From: Geotrypetes seraphini
Lineage: Eukaryota > Chordata > Amphibia > Gymnophiona > Dermophiidae
DNA: 64,000 nucleotides
Direction of reading: 5' to 3'
Assembly (NCBI RefSeq): GCF_902459505.1
Contig: NC_047096.1
Span: forward strand, 6,386,001-6,450,000
Below, piece after piece: positions 43,601 to 50,276 of this stretch (position 1 is the first letter of the stretch; each line of letters opens with the position of its first letter). The notes below the pieces were generated by a model, which was not told the origin of the DNA, made no database searches, and was given only the letters and a program-made list of their open reading frames with translations. A program made the translations under genes and the position numbers.

Positions 43601-46090
43601 TGGTGCCAATGCCTACAAAATCGGACATGTAAATCCGCACAAGAAGCTCGGTTAGGAATTTAGGTGTGGCACTGAATGTTAACTGGCACCCACATTGCTT
43701 CCTGGCCTGCCAAGGTCCTGGGTTTTCAATGCTGATGCCTGGACATGGCCTGGCATTGAATACCCAGGTCTAATTCAGGCTTCAACAGCTTTAAAACCAC
43801 TGACTGCCATGGGCTGAAGAATATTGCCCAGTTTGATTTGGCCAGCTTGAATAAAGTTCATTTTTCAGATCCCTCCTTCTGCTTATATTCCAATCCAATC
43901 CTTGAACTTACATACTATTCTTCCCAACAATGGGGCTCGATTCGGTTTACAGACGATTATATAACACAAGGAAAAACAAGATATTAAGGCACAGGAATCA
44001 TTAATTGTTATCCTTATTTATATGAAGTCTGTCAAAAATTTCTGAAATAGAAAAGTTTTTAAAGTTTTCCGAAAAGTTGGTAAAGAGGTGAGAAGACTAA
44101 CTTCAGCAGGAAGATAATTCCAAATTTTAGGAAAAGAAAAAGCAAAATGTCGACAAATCTTACCTAAAGCTTTAGTTCTCTTAATAGAAGGGAAGGCAAG
44201 TTTAAACAAAAGAATAGCCAATGGAGGAAAAAATCCCATATAGAATTTTAAATATTATGCTGGCACATTTGAATTGCATTCTCCAGTAAACTGGGAGCCA
44301 GTGCAAGGCTTTCAACAGAGGAGTAACATGCTCGTATTTACTCTTACGAAATATCAGTTTGGCCGCCGAATTTTGAATGAGTTGCAGCCTTTTCATATTA
44401 CCCTTACTTAAGCTGATAGAAAGAGAATTTACATAGTTCAAATGAGCCAGTATAATTGCCTGAACCAAAACAGCAAAATGTTGCTGATGAAACGGCTGGG
44501 GCACGTTCCCATATGCCCTCATTAGTGAGATGTTACTGTACCCTCAAATTTCAATATCCGTATTGTTTGCAAAACCAAGCACCAGATGTCATTGCCAGCA
44601 CCTACATTGGAGTAACATACCTTGGTGAATACACAGCCGGCATCTTTTTTTTTTTTGTGGAGGTAGCGGCAGGGACACATGAAGCTTCTCTGTCTTATAG
44701 TTTGCATATTTCTGCCCAAATGACTCCTCATTCCCTTAAGAGGCTTAATGTGAAACGCTCATGTCCCTAAGAAGAAGCTGTTACAAAGATTTTCACAGAA
44801 AGAAATATGTTTCACTGCTCATGCCTAACCAAGCGGGTTTTCTTTTCTTCTAATGCAGATCCTATTCCTCCAGGATTGATGGAGGAATATTTAGACTGGG
44901 ATGTTGAAGTTACCACTCTGAAACCCACTGGCGATTCATTAAATGCTCACGTTTCACCCCTGCAAACCACAGAGGCACCAGCGCAAGCTGCAGAAATGCC
45001 CGTCATCGAGTTAACATCTCAGACATGCTCAATTGGGCCAAGTGAAACGTCTTCCAGGCCCGCAAAAATAAAAGTGAAGAAGCCTGTAAAACAGAGGCAT
45101 TCATCTGTAGAAAACCCATCCTTTCTGGTAAAGGAGGGTACCACTGGAAACAGAAAGGGCCCAGGCTGTGACACAAAACAGAGAGCGATGTCTGAAAAGG
45201 CTGATACAATCAGTAGAGGTCTGCTTGAAGACAAGGCAATGTCAGAGAGCACACGTCCCAAAATCCCCTGCCTGTCTTCTTTCAAGCGCCAGCTTGACTG
45301 GGAAGCTAGTTTTTTTGACTTAGCTGAAGATTATGAACATTTTATTCAGGAAGGATTGGACAAACATGTAGAAATTATAAGGGTGTACACAGGTCCTGCC
45401 GAGCGGATAGAACATCAGAGTTCCAGAGAAGCAGGAGTGAATCGGAGTGAAGAGAGCGTGTTGTCAGATCACAGCAGTTCCTTGGGGAATCGTATGCTGC
45501 ATGCATTATCTGGGAGTGATAGAGATTCTTCCAGTGCCAGCTTTTCTTCTGACAGCGAGGAAAACCGATCCTGCTCGGCCGAAGGTTTTACAAGTGCTAG
45601 GAAAGGAGTACAGAAGAGACCCACATGTGTCACAAGCTCTGGAGACGATTCTCTCCCTGCAGCCAGTGCAAGCAATGCACCCATGGCCGACGCAGATAGA
45701 ACTAATATTGGTAACCTCCACCCCACTGTGAAAGAGGAGCACGTTGACAATAGACCAAATGAGAAGCATCACCTGACCCAAGAGAAGCCAGTGAAACAGA
45801 ATGCCAAACGGACCAGAAAGAGCCAAATCAACCAAGCGCTCAGTCCACTAGCAAAAAGTCATAACAGGGGAAAGAGAGAGGAAGATTTGGACAGATGTTC
45901 TGAAAACCAGGAGCAGTTGCCTTTTGGAAGTCAGAGTTATGAGGAGTACTGGAAGTCTTACTATCAGGCTTGGCACAATTACTATGCTGTATCATCAAAT
46001 CCATACTACCGAAACTTCTACAAGCGCTCCAGCTGGGTGACTGCTTATCAAATGCACTCGGTCTACCTCCGAGAGCTACTAAAAGAGTGA
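16459..46090 (+). CDS. DDX20: DDX20 (GEMIN3), DEAD-box helicase of the SMN complex; complete gene, 11 coding exons
   Basis: Joining the exons listed below gives 2442 nt: 813 residues and a stop (human about 824). It contains every DEAD-box motif: Q motif around residues 48-55 (FQRPSPVQ), AKSGTGKT 72-79, APTRE 103-107, DEAD 177-180, SAT 209-211, LVFSNL 279-284, TDLTSRGID 332-340 and HRIGRAGR 361-368. The long C-terminal half is serine-rich. It keeps two conserved blocks known from Gemin3, [18 protein letters not shown] and the tyrosine-rich [16 protein letters not shown] near the end. DDX20 is an ATP-dependent RNA helicase subunit of the SMN complex. The complex assembles Sm cores on snRNAs in the cytoplasm and sits in nuclear gems. 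All intron phases agree. The N-terminus before the Q motif is shorter than in human. The ATG has G at -3 and +4. Confidence 0.97.
16811..16940. repeat. Direct duplication, copy 1
   Basis: TAGACCCAGGACAGCAGGTGG through CCAATATTTTAAGTAATCCT to CCCTATATTG is repeated at 18963-19130 with small differences. The two copies flank the nested hAT/L1/PLE block. Confidence 0.75.
16976..18767 (+). mobile_element. L1 LINE 3' end, 5'-truncated, inserted in hAT-D
   Basis: After the internal Penelope insertion it encodes the C-terminus of L1 ORF2 in broken frames ([20 protein letters not shown], then a [21 protein letters not shown] region). It ends with an AT-rich 3'UTR and GAATAAAGATATGAAAAAAAG. Confidence 0.75.
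16993..17943 (-). mobile_element. Penelope-like element, compact copy with inverted ends
   Basis: A 14-bp target duplication TCAGAGACATTTGG lies at 16979-16992 and 17944-17957, exact. Arms of about 290 bp (16993-17283 and 17620-17943) are inverted. Between them the minus strand (about 17610-17365) encodes the end of the Penelope GIY-YIG domain ([20 protein letters not shown]). It is strongly 5'-truncated. Confidence 0.85.
18963..19130. repeat. Direct duplication, copy 2
   Basis: Matches 16811-16940 in the same orientation. It includes an extra C-rich insertion (run of 12 C near 19026-19038). Confidence 0.75.
19131..19378 (+). other. DDX20 intron 1, unassigned stretch
   Basis: Ordinary AT-rich intron sequence. 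No repeat or gene is recognised. Confidence 0.5.
19380..19507 (-). mobile_element. CR1 LINE tail fragment
   Basis: It carries the reversed CR1 3' tail AAGAACATAAGAATAGCCTT, and ends after one GTAGCAACATTCCATGC module. Confidence 0.8.
19508..19930 (-). repeat. Unclassified repeat, second copy at 55500-55810
   Basis: The reverse complement contains AACTGCAGGTGCCAAAATGT and CTGGGTGCCCGG. The related plus-strand copy near 55700-55790 has GCTGCAGGTGCCAAGATTTT and GGGCACCCAG. The family is unknown. Confidence 0.4.
20036..20414. mobile_element. hAT-type MITE
   Basis: Ends CTGTGGTTAGTAACC and GAGGACCACTG. The flanking 8-mers CTCTAGAT (20028-20035) and CCCTAGAG (20415-20422) agree at six positions. 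The interior is AT-rich and non-coding. Confidence 0.6.
21110..21204 (+). CDS. DDX20: DDX20 exon 2
   Basis: Codes residues 67-98 and contains the ATP-binding P-loop AKSGTGKT. Acceptor TTCTTGCAG, donor GTGAGT. Confidence 0.97.
21484..22000 (-). mobile_element. CR1 LINE 3' part
   Basis: The plus strand begins AAGAACATAAGAATAGCCTT. Three AGCAAGATTCCAGAATCCCA-type modules follow, then the reversed ORF2 C-terminus up to TTTGTAGACTTCAATCATA. Confidence 0.85.
22002..22400 (-). mobile_element. L2-like LINE 3' end
   Basis: It starts with reversed tail TTATTTAAAATCCACCTTTT and continues with ACAACATGAAAAAGCTTTCA, comparable to the antisense LINE at 37397-37978. Its right end, near exon 3, is not sharp. 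Confidence 0.55.
22500..22668 (+). CDS. DDX20: DDX20 exon 3
   Basis: Codes residues 99-155 (first base of 155). Contains APTREIAVQ (motif Ia) and VFIGGTP; ends in VGSPG. Donor GTAAGT. Confidence 0.97.
22669..23708 (+). other. DDX20: DDX20 intron 3
   Basis: 22975-23530 looks like a DNA-element remnant: ACCGTGTTTCCCCGAATATA is typical of a widespread transposon end, and a C/G-rich interior and GTAGTATAGTGTAGTATAGT repeats follow. The rest is unassigned. The acceptor is TTCAACAG at 23701-23708. Confidence 0.75.
23709..23823 (+). CDS. DDX20: DDX20 exon 4
   Basis: Codes residues 155-193. Contains the signature [19 protein letters not shown]. Donor GTAAGA. Confidence 0.97.
23824..24490 (+). other. 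DDX20: DDX20 intron 4
   Basis: 23955-24050 holds a GC-rich fragment of the Harbinger-like palindromic MITE (CTCCTTTTACTAAGGGGC, then AGCGCTCGCTAGCC). The rest is unassigned. Confidence 0.75.
24491..24633 (+). CDS. DDX20: DDX20 exon 5
   Basis: Codes residues 193-241. Contains [18 protein letters not shown] (motif III SAT). Donor GTAGGT. Confidence 0.97.
24848..25108. mobile_element. Tc1/mariner-type MITE
   Basis: GGTACAAGATCCTTAATCCG on the left is mirrored by ATAAAGGATCTTGTACCTGT on the right, and CCGAAA words are mirrored inside. The right flank shows TA; the left is less clear. Confidence 0.6.
25152..26464 (+). mobile_element. Non-autonomous Helitron
   Basis: Starts TCTAATATAATAAAACCC directly after an A. 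The end is a hairpin (CCCGTTA at 26436-26442, TAACGGG at 26446-26452) and then CTTAAAGACTAG, followed by T. TC start, 3' hairpin, CTAG end and A|T target are Helitron hallmarks. No Rep or helicase is encoded. Inverted segments with GGCGGTGGCTCCTCTC lie at about 25366-25550. Confidence 0.85.
25800..26250. repeat. Minisatellite inside Helitron 1
   Basis: Alternating units built on GCACAGGGAAATGGAGGGGG and GCACAGGGAAGTGGGGGGA, with a composite period of roughly 75 bp. Long open frames here are a product of the repeat. A GAAAGA/GACAGA purine tract follows to about 26425. Confidence 0.85.
26520..27175 (+). mobile_element. CR1 LINE 3' end split by a MITE
   Basis: ORF2 C-terminal remnant (TCTGGAATTTGTTGTCAGAA), then TGGATTTGGGAAAATCCACT, a hAT-B insertion at 26818-27092, then the CR1 tail CTAGATTGGCCACTGTTGGG to TGTGTTCTTA. 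Confidence 0.85.
26818..27092. mobile_element. hAT-B MITE with exact 8-bp duplication
   Basis: Ends TAGAGAATGACACAGGGACA and TGTCGTTCTCTA. Target duplication TTTGTGAC at 26810-26817 and 27093-27100. A palindromic centre around 26925-26985 contains CACAAGCCTTGAACACTT. Confidence 0.9.
27356..27494 (+). CDS. DDX20: DDX20 exon 6
   Basis: Codes residues 241-287. Opens helicase domain 2 ([20 protein letters not shown]) and contains motif [10 protein letters not shown]. Donor GTGAAT. Confidence 0.97.
28798..30306 (+). mobile_element. Penelope-like element with inverted termini, split by CR1
   Basis: Arms 28798-29075 and 30042-30306 are inverted copies of about 270 bp, for example GGCATGTTCAAAGGTAGATG against CATCTACCTTTGAACATGCC. 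Each arm carries a hammerhead-like motif at its inner edge. 29080-29235 and 29940-30036 are internal element sequence; CR1 sits between. The tail-and-inverted-arm layout is typical of Penelope insertions. Confidence 0.7.
29236..29936 (+). mobile_element. CR1 LINE 3' part with open ORF2 C-terminus
   Basis: An open frame continues to 29817 and encodes CR1 ORF2 C-terminal sequence ([60 protein letters not shown]). The CR1 3' end then ends in TTCTTATGTTCTTATG. It is one of the least decayed LINE copies here, so probably young. It is 5'-truncated. Confidence 0.9.
30415..30580. mobile_element. Harbinger-like palindromic MITE
   Basis: CCTTTTACAAAACGGCGGAAG on the left mirrors GGTTTTGTAAAAGG on the right, with a GAGTTCGGAGCACATTCAGC centre. 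Confidence 0.55.
30745..31022 (+). mobile_element. L1 LINE 3'UTR fragment with A-rich tail
   Basis: AT-rich sequence with a GGGTGGGGGGAGGGAGAGGG tract and TTATGTAAAACTTGAAAATA, then an A-rich tail. It parallels the 3'UTR of the L1 at 18540-18767. Confidence 0.6.
31134..31192 (+). CDS. DDX20: DDX20 exon 7
   Basis: A 59-nt exon coding [19 protein letters not shown] (residues 288-306) with split codons at both ends. Acceptor TCTTTTAG, donor GTAAGA. Confidence 0.96.
31403..31590 (+). mobile_element. tRNA-derived CORE-type SINE
   Basis: GCAGTGGCTAAAGCTACAGC head, GGTTGTGGGTTTAAACCTG B-box region, GGCAGGTCACTTAATCCCCC core and AGATTGTGAGCCTACAGGGA tail. Same family as 4525-4738. Confidence 0.8.
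32600..33245 (+). mobile_element. CR1 LINE 3' part, second subfamily
   Basis: An open frame to 33174 encodes [39 protein letters not shown] and [20 protein letters not shown], ending in [18 protein letters not shown]. The 3' end is CATGTTTCTATTTCTG. It stops only 45 bp before exon 8. Confidence 0.9.
33290..33372 (+). CDS. DDX20: DDX20 exon 8
   Basis: Codes residues 307-334, including [20 protein letters not shown] and VLISTDL. Donor GTGAGT. Confidence 0.97.
34013..34985 (-). mobile_element. CR1 LINE 3' part inside Helitron 2
   Basis: On the minus strand it encodes [36 protein letters not shown] and [20 protein letters not shown]. Further upstream ORF2 sequence is retained to about 34985. 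Its tail on the plus strand starts TACATAAGAAGCGCCATCTC. Confidence 0.85.
35515..35755. repeat. Minisatellite inside Helitron 2
   Basis: Tandem units with GGGCTACTGCTGGACAGGGG and GGGGAGATAAAAGGAAGGGA, about 60 bp or less each. A GAAAGA purine tract follows. Same position relative to the 3' hairpin as the array in Helitron 1. Confidence 0.8.
35925..36200 (+). mobile_element. L2-like LINE 3' end fragment
   Basis: TTTAGAAGGCAACTAAAAAC encodes the [11 protein letters not shown] motif common to L2/CR1 LINE C-termini. A short AT-rich tail follows. Confidence 0.55.
36330..36435 (+). CDS. DDX20: DDX20 exon 9
   Basis: Codes residues 335-370. Contains [17 protein letters not shown] (motif V) and [10 protein letters not shown] (motif VI). 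Donor GTAATG. Confidence 0.97.
36885..37312. repeat. Minisatellite CTACCATCTCCATCT inside the LINE
   Basis: 24-bp units with TGCTCGGT or TGCTCGAT alternate with 15-bp units. All are multiples of three, so a long frame of YHLHL/STISI stays open by composition alone. Confidence 0.9.
37397..37978 (-). mobile_element. L2-like LINE 3' end, antisense
   Basis: It starts with reversed tail TTTATTTAATTAATTTTAAA, GTATATTCCACATATCCTGC and ends in GGCAGCCAGTGCAGGTTTTT. It interrupts the plus-strand LINE exactly between its CACAGTT and ATGGAATGC. Confidence 0.75.
38243..38580 (-). mobile_element. CR1 LINE fragment inside hAT-C
   Basis: On the minus strand it encodes [37 protein letters not shown] and [17 protein letters not shown]. 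The right junction at about 38580 adjoins the pyrimidine tract. Confidence 0.85.
39428..39668. repeat. Long palindrome, arms about 113 bp
   Basis: The arm from CAGACCAGCAGCGGCAGCTG to TTTGATAGCCGGCCCGC is mirrored by GGGCCGGCCTAGCAAAG to CAGCTGCCGCTGCTGGTCTG around a 16-bp centre. Mismatches are few. It can form a large hairpin. Confidence 0.9.
40215..40742 (+). mobile_element. CR1 LINE 3' tail with expanded module
   Basis: CACTGCTTGCCCTGAATCGG, then the array, then CTAGATTGGCCACCGTGAAA and the end TTCTTATGTTCTG. Mainly the 3' untranslated part of a CR1 is present. Confidence 0.9.
40286..40640. repeat. 56-bp tandem array in the CR1 tail
   Basis: TGGAATGTTGCTACTCTTTG starts at 40286, 40342, 40398, 40454, 40510, 40566 and 40622, exactly 56 bp apart. 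Variants GCGATTC/TTATTC and GAATGG/GTATGG alternate between copies. Confidence 0.95.
40919..41020 (+). CDS. DDX20: DDX20 exon 10
   Basis: Codes residues 370-404: [20 protein letters not shown] and [13 protein letters not shown]. It ends helicase domain 2. Donor GTACAA. Confidence 0.96.
41509..42185 (-). mobile_element. Penelope-type insertion with its own nested hAT-A
   Basis: A 14-bp target duplication GCATATTTGTTAGA lies at 41495-41508 and 42186-42199, exact. The insert holds CCTGACGAGGGGTCTTAGCT, a diverged hammerhead-like core. The 14-bp duplication equals that of the Penelope copy at 16993-17943. The family call is moderate. Confidence 0.5.
41729..41889. mobile_element. hAT-A MITE, innermost
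   Basis: CAGGGGTAGAGAACTCTGG and CCGGAGTTCCCTACCCCTG ends. Exact 8-bp duplication CCCTAAAC at 41721-41728 and 41890-41897. Nearly perfect palindrome. Confidence 0.92.
42997..43190. mobile_element. hAT-A MITE
   Basis: CAGGGGTGTCCAATGTCGGT and ACCGACATTGGACACCCCTG ends. Exact duplication CTCTAAAC at 42989-42996 and 43191-43198. Confidence 0.92.
43200..43920 (-). mobile_element. Penelope-like terminal fragment plus unassigned DNA
   Basis: 43200-43400 carries the hammerhead-like segment (43306-43349, minus strand: stems GCC/GGC and GAAAC). 43400-43920 is unassigned. The boundaries are approximate. Confidence 0.4.
43925..44525 (-). mobile_element. L2-like LINE 3' end
   Basis: On the minus strand it encodes [40 protein letters not shown] and [20 protein letters not shown]. 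The tail with GTCTGTAAACCGAATCGAGC is at the low-coordinate end. Confidence 0.85.
44859..46090 (+). CDS. DDX20: DDX20 exon 11 (terminal coding exon)
   Basis: Codes residues 404-813 and TGA at 46088-46090. It begins [18 protein letters not shown], as in other Gemin3 proteins. It is hydrophilic and serine-rich, with lysine clusters ([10 protein letters not shown]). Conserved islands are [39 protein letters not shown] and the tyrosine-rich [18 protein letters not shown]. This part of the family contacts other SMN-complex proteins. It diverges fast outside the islands. Confidence 0.97.
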
Positions 46091-46215
46091 GCTGCAATGG
46101 ACTTTGGTTGAACTTGGGGCAGAGTTCTTCCTTCTAGAAGCTCAAGTGCTGTGAATGTACGAGGTGTGATTAAAAAAAAATACGGTGAATGTTTAAAAAA
46201 TAAAAATTATATATA
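46091..46215 (+). terminator. DDX20: DDX20 3'UTR start; candidate poly(A) signals in mariner
   Basis: The 69 bp after the stop has no AATAAA or ATTAAA. ATTAAA (46169-46174) and AATAAA (46199-46204) both lie inside the mariner left end. I see no further plus-strand AATAAA until about 48450. The true 3' end is unknown. Confidence 0.45.
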
Positions 46216-47408
46216 CAGTGTTCCTCCGTGAATTTGCGGTCTGCGGTTCGCTGTCCCGGTCATTCGCGGTATTTTCCGACCGCGAAGGGGAGGCAGGAGA
46301 GGGCAGCCGGAGCGCCAGCGAGTAAAGGGAATCACTTGCGGTATGCTCCGACCGCCTCTTCCTATACTAAAGTCGGGCCTCACCAATCAGGAGCTGCGTG
46401 TCAAAGCAGCTCCTGCGTGCCAAAGCAACTCCTGATTGGTGAGGCCCGACTTTAGTACAGGAAGAGAGGCAGTCGGAGCATGCCGCGAGTGATTTCCTTC
46501 ACTTGCTGGCACTCCGGCTGCCCTCTCCTGCCTTTCCAGCTGCCCTTCTGTCTCCCCTGCCTAAAAACCGTATAACATTCGCGGGGGTTCCTGGAATGGA
46601 AACCCTGCGAATATCGGGGGAGTACTGTATTACAATAATAGACACATTGCCATTAATCCCTCTCAAAATACTCCCCCTTGCTTCGAACACACTTATCCCA
46701 TTGTTCTTGCCACTTTTTGTTGTGCTATTGTGGCTGCCTCGATGTTTTGAATTGATTCAAATTGTTTACTTTTCATGGTCATTTTTGACTTTGGGAAAGA
46801 GCTAGAAGTCGTATGGTGCCAGATCTGGTGGACGAGGACACATCGTAATGTTTTCATTTGACAGAAATTGTCGTACCAGATGCAATGTGTGACGTGGAGC
46901 GTTGTCATGGTAGAGGATAAAACCATTTGCCCATTTCTCAGGTTGCACTCACTCGCCCTAGGTTCAAATCTCTTGTCAAAATGTTTTGAACGGAACCACA
47001 AGAGATGTTCAGATCCTCAGAAATTTCCCTAATAGTCAGTCGCCTGTTTCATTGAACCATTTCACTTACTCTTTCAACATTCTCTTGGGTTTTTGATGTT
47101 GAAGGATGTCCCAATCTCCCCTCATCTTCAACTAATTCACAACCGTTATGAAGTCGTCTTCATGGTCACTGCAGCATCACCATAAACTAATTTTAACATT
47201 TCGTGCATTTCTTTGGCACTTTTTTGCAGTTTGAAACAAAATGTCATGTTCGTGATCCATGATTTATGGCACACGCCTTCTCTCAGCCGTAGCTCACAAC
47301 CGATTGACTTCCCCGAACAAGTTGAAACTTGTCACACACCGTTTCCTTTCCGTTGGATGGTGCTTGGCGGCAGCATTCACAGTATTTTTTTTTTTTGATC
47401 ACACCTCA
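46160..47408 (-). mobile_element. Mariner transposon, decayed, with nested MITE
   Basis: Ends CGAGGTGTGATTAAAAAA and TTTTTTGATCACACCTCA, with TA on the left. The minus strand holds degraded transposase: a helix-turn-helix part (RRLTIREISEDLNISCGSVQ) and catalytic-region words YHDNAPRHT and PPDLAPYDF. The frame is interrupted several times. It is inactive. Confidence 0.85.
46216..46627. mobile_element. Tigger-like (TA-target) palindromic MITE inside mariner
   Basis: CAGTGTTCCTCCGTGAATTT and ATATCGGGGGAGTACTG ends, TA on both sides (46214-46215, 46628-46629). Arms of about 200 bp are inverted around AAAGCAGCTCCTGCGTGCCA. Confidence 0.85.
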
Positions 47409-48285
47409 TTTGATTATGTTTTGGGGGGGTAATCCTGTGGCAAGAGAATGCATACTTATACGACTGCACATCGATGTTCTCGGGCGGTAGAGCTGCAGTA
47501 TAGGTTGTAACTTATAATGTACACGTGCACCTGACTTCTTGAGCAAGGGTAAATTTTTGTGCGAGTACATCTGTGCGTTAATCGGGATAGTTTTGGTTGT
47601 CTGTTTTATAAAGGCATTTAACCTATGATGTCTTTTTTTTTTGTAACATTAGGTTTGTCTTAAGTACCATGCTATAAAAATTACCCCCCACATGCTGTCT
47701 TTGCCCCTGTTGGCTTGTATTATGTATTCTGCGAGATGTTTGCTTATGAAGAGACTTGAACCGTGTCTTCAGAAGTAGCATCCCGCATTTCCTACAGACC
47801 AAGTGTAAGTCTCGTCTTTGCTTATGCAGAATTTTTGTATCTCCTGAAGTTTACATAAAGCAGGTGAGCATTGCAGTAGTGTTTGATGTTGTACCGTTTT
47901 TTTTTTTGTGTGTGTGTGTGTTGTATTTTTACTGGTACGCTGTGTTTAACTTGGCTTCTCAGAGAGTCATTAGCAGAAGCACCTGGAATCCCACTGATAG
48001 CTTTACCTGAGGGATTTTGATAGCCACTGGTGAGCTGTTCCAGGTTTCTTTTTTTTCTGTGAAATGGCATCATCACATCCTGCTACATATTAGACCTAAA
48101 AAATCTATATTAAGGAGCAGAGGAAACCTAACCCCAAAACTAGATTTAAACCTCTTCACCAAAATACTCTAAATAACCACTGTGAACACTCTTGTCATAG
48201 CAGAGAAGGAAACATTCTCAGATCACGGAGTGTCAGCAACACTAGCTGTACCCCACACTCCTCACAGGCATAAAAAACCTTCAGT
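47409..48285. other. DDX20-KCND3 intergenic, possibly DDX20 3'UTR at first
   Basis: Mostly unassigned, with T runs near 47630 and 47900. No coding potential. A 3'UTR continuation to about 47750 cannot be excluded. Confidence 0.4.
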
Positions 48286-48289
48286 GCTC

Positions 48290-48500
48290 TTTATAAAATA
48301 GTGTAACACCCTTATGCCTAACCTATATGCTCTTGAAAACCCCCTCCAAGGCTTTGTTTTGAATGCATAACATCCCCCTACGGTGGCCAGCATTTCATGG
48401 TCTATGAGCACTTCATCAGGGTATTTGAGACTGTATCTAGGAGAACAAATTAATAAAAGGGAGTCAGTATATCAAAAGACTTTCAGGCTTAAACACAGTG
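48290..48500 (-). mobile_element. Penelope-like terminal fragment with hammerhead core
   Basis: Minus strand: CTGATGA at 48419-48413 (exact CUGANGA), GAAA at 48396-48393, then a stem III around GGCCAC and TA before GGGGG. Stem I pairs only weakly. Confidence 0.5.
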
Positions 48501-49101
48501 ATATGCAACCTCTTCTTTCTTCCTTGCTCTGTAGTTCACCATGGTGTTTCAGCATTTTAAACCCCACCCTTCCAGCCAAATTGCCCTGATTTTGGGTGTG
48601 GTACAGCCTTGTTTCTGGCCCTCCACGATCGGAGGCTTTTGGGATAGAGGACAGCACAGTAGTGAGAGAAAAGCAACATGCTTTCGCTGCCGTTTAAGGT
48701 AGAAACATAGAAAGATGACGGCAGATAAGGGCTATAGCCCATCAAGTCTGCCCACTCCCTTGGAGTCAACTGACCCCTTTAATTATACAGCCACTTTACT
48801 TTACCCTAGTGACCCCAGTGCCAGCAGCACGAAGGAGGCACCAGTCCAACAGTTGGCTCAAGGTGCCACAACTCTTTGAGCCAGTCTGCAATGATATTTC
48901 AGAGCACTGTTCATAGACCGCTACTGAATATTCATGTCAGTACTGGGCGTGCAATTGATCCAAATAACAGCATCCATTATCTGGATAAATGTCTTTGAAG
49001 GTTGACCTGTAGATGCATGCACATGCTTTCACTGCTATGGTAGAACTGCTAACTTTCTGCTTAGCTGAAGTTCCAGTTTCTTGTTTTAAAATTGGGATTT
49101 A
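48501..49101. mobile_element. CR1-like fragment in unassigned DNA
   Basis: 48699-48860 has AGAAACATAGAAAGATGACG and CCCATCAAGTCTGCCCACTC, a reversed CR1-type tail of a third subfamily. The rest is unassigned. Confidence 0.5.
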
Positions 49102-49197
49102 CGGCCTCTTTGACAAAGCCACGCGGCAACAGCCCTGAAGCCTTTTATATCTTTTATGGGCTTCGGGGCCGTTAGCGTGGCTTTGTGAAAGAGGCCG
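49102..49197. mobile_element. Harbinger-like palindromic MITE
   Basis: CGGCCTCTTTGACAAAGCC and GGCTTTGTGAAAGAGGCCG ends, TTA on both sides (49099-49101, 49198-49200). Confidence 0.85.
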
Positions 49198-50276
49198 TTA
49201 GTCTGGTATATAAATGACGATTATGAGATGTTTGAGGGATTTCTTTATTTTTGAAATAACAGCATCTGTTACAGAGCTGTTCTAAGGTGGGACAGCTTAT
49301 GAAGGTTTCTAATGTGTGAACAGGAATCTTAAAATAGGGTGTCTGCCATTTGGGAAACATATTCTGGCTGTCATTTTTAGTTACACAAGAGAGAGCGCGT
49401 CACAGAGGAAAGATCCAGTAACTGCCATGGCGCACAGAGCTGTGGAAGGTTTGTTTTAAGGTATGCTATCATCATCCATCAACTGGAGACCAGAACGAGT
49501 AAGTAAATGGGCCCAGCTCAAGAAAGAGAAGAGACTGTTATTACCCTTTGCCCGCTGTCTTTTCCTGAAAGAACTGGCCCAAGTCCCACTGCATTTTGAC
49601 TCCGCTGTAACAATACAGTGTAATGAAAAAAAGGAACAAATCCAGTAAACAACAGTAGATCGAGTTCCCCAGCCTCAGGCTCAGAGGTCTCACTTCATTA
49701 TAGGAATGTGTACAAGTAAGATCTCAAGGGGCAAGGGACACTTAAAACAGCATGAAACCATAGCAAAAGAGAGGGAAAAAAAGAGAGCGACTAGAACACC
49801 TTATGTAGGTGCAATCAGAATATAAGTATGATATATGAGTTCTATTCCCAGTAGGCACAATCTAAAGGCCTTTTGACTAATGCAGCAACAAAAGCGATTA
49901 CTACTGGGACAGGCTACGGCAGGATGTGGTAGTTTTTTTTGAATGTGCGTATGCTAACTTCACGCTAACCCTAGGAATCTAAATGTATTAATTTTTTAAA
50001 TTTCAAAAGCTTATATCCTGCTTAAACCTAAGCGGGTTCCAAAAATGCATACAAATTTTTAACATAAAAAATCATACAAAATTATAAAACAATCCTACAG
50101 CAAAATAATTCTTTAACCCCCTCCTTTCCTGAAGCCACGTTAGACTTCTTTATCGCCGGCCATGGCGGTAAAAACTCCACGGTCGGTGGAAATCCCAACC
50201 GGAGAAAGCCATCAACACATGCGCAGAATAGTTCACGGACATAGACATAAATGTGTGCATGCTTCAGGAAAAGCCA
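49198..50276. other. Intergenic, nothing recognised
   Basis: No gene. Short MITE-like words near 49870-49990 and an AT-rich LINE-tail-like patch near 49990-50060. Confidence 0.45.

Larger units (their letters stand above)
41021..44858 (+). other. DDX20: DDX20 intron 10
   Basis: Holds nested hAT-A MITEs, Penelope-type fragments and an L2-like LINE (listed). 41021-41360 and 42300-42700 are unassigned. 42720-42840 is a hAT-A scrap. The acceptor is TCTTCTAATGCAG at 44846-44858. Confidence 0.9.
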
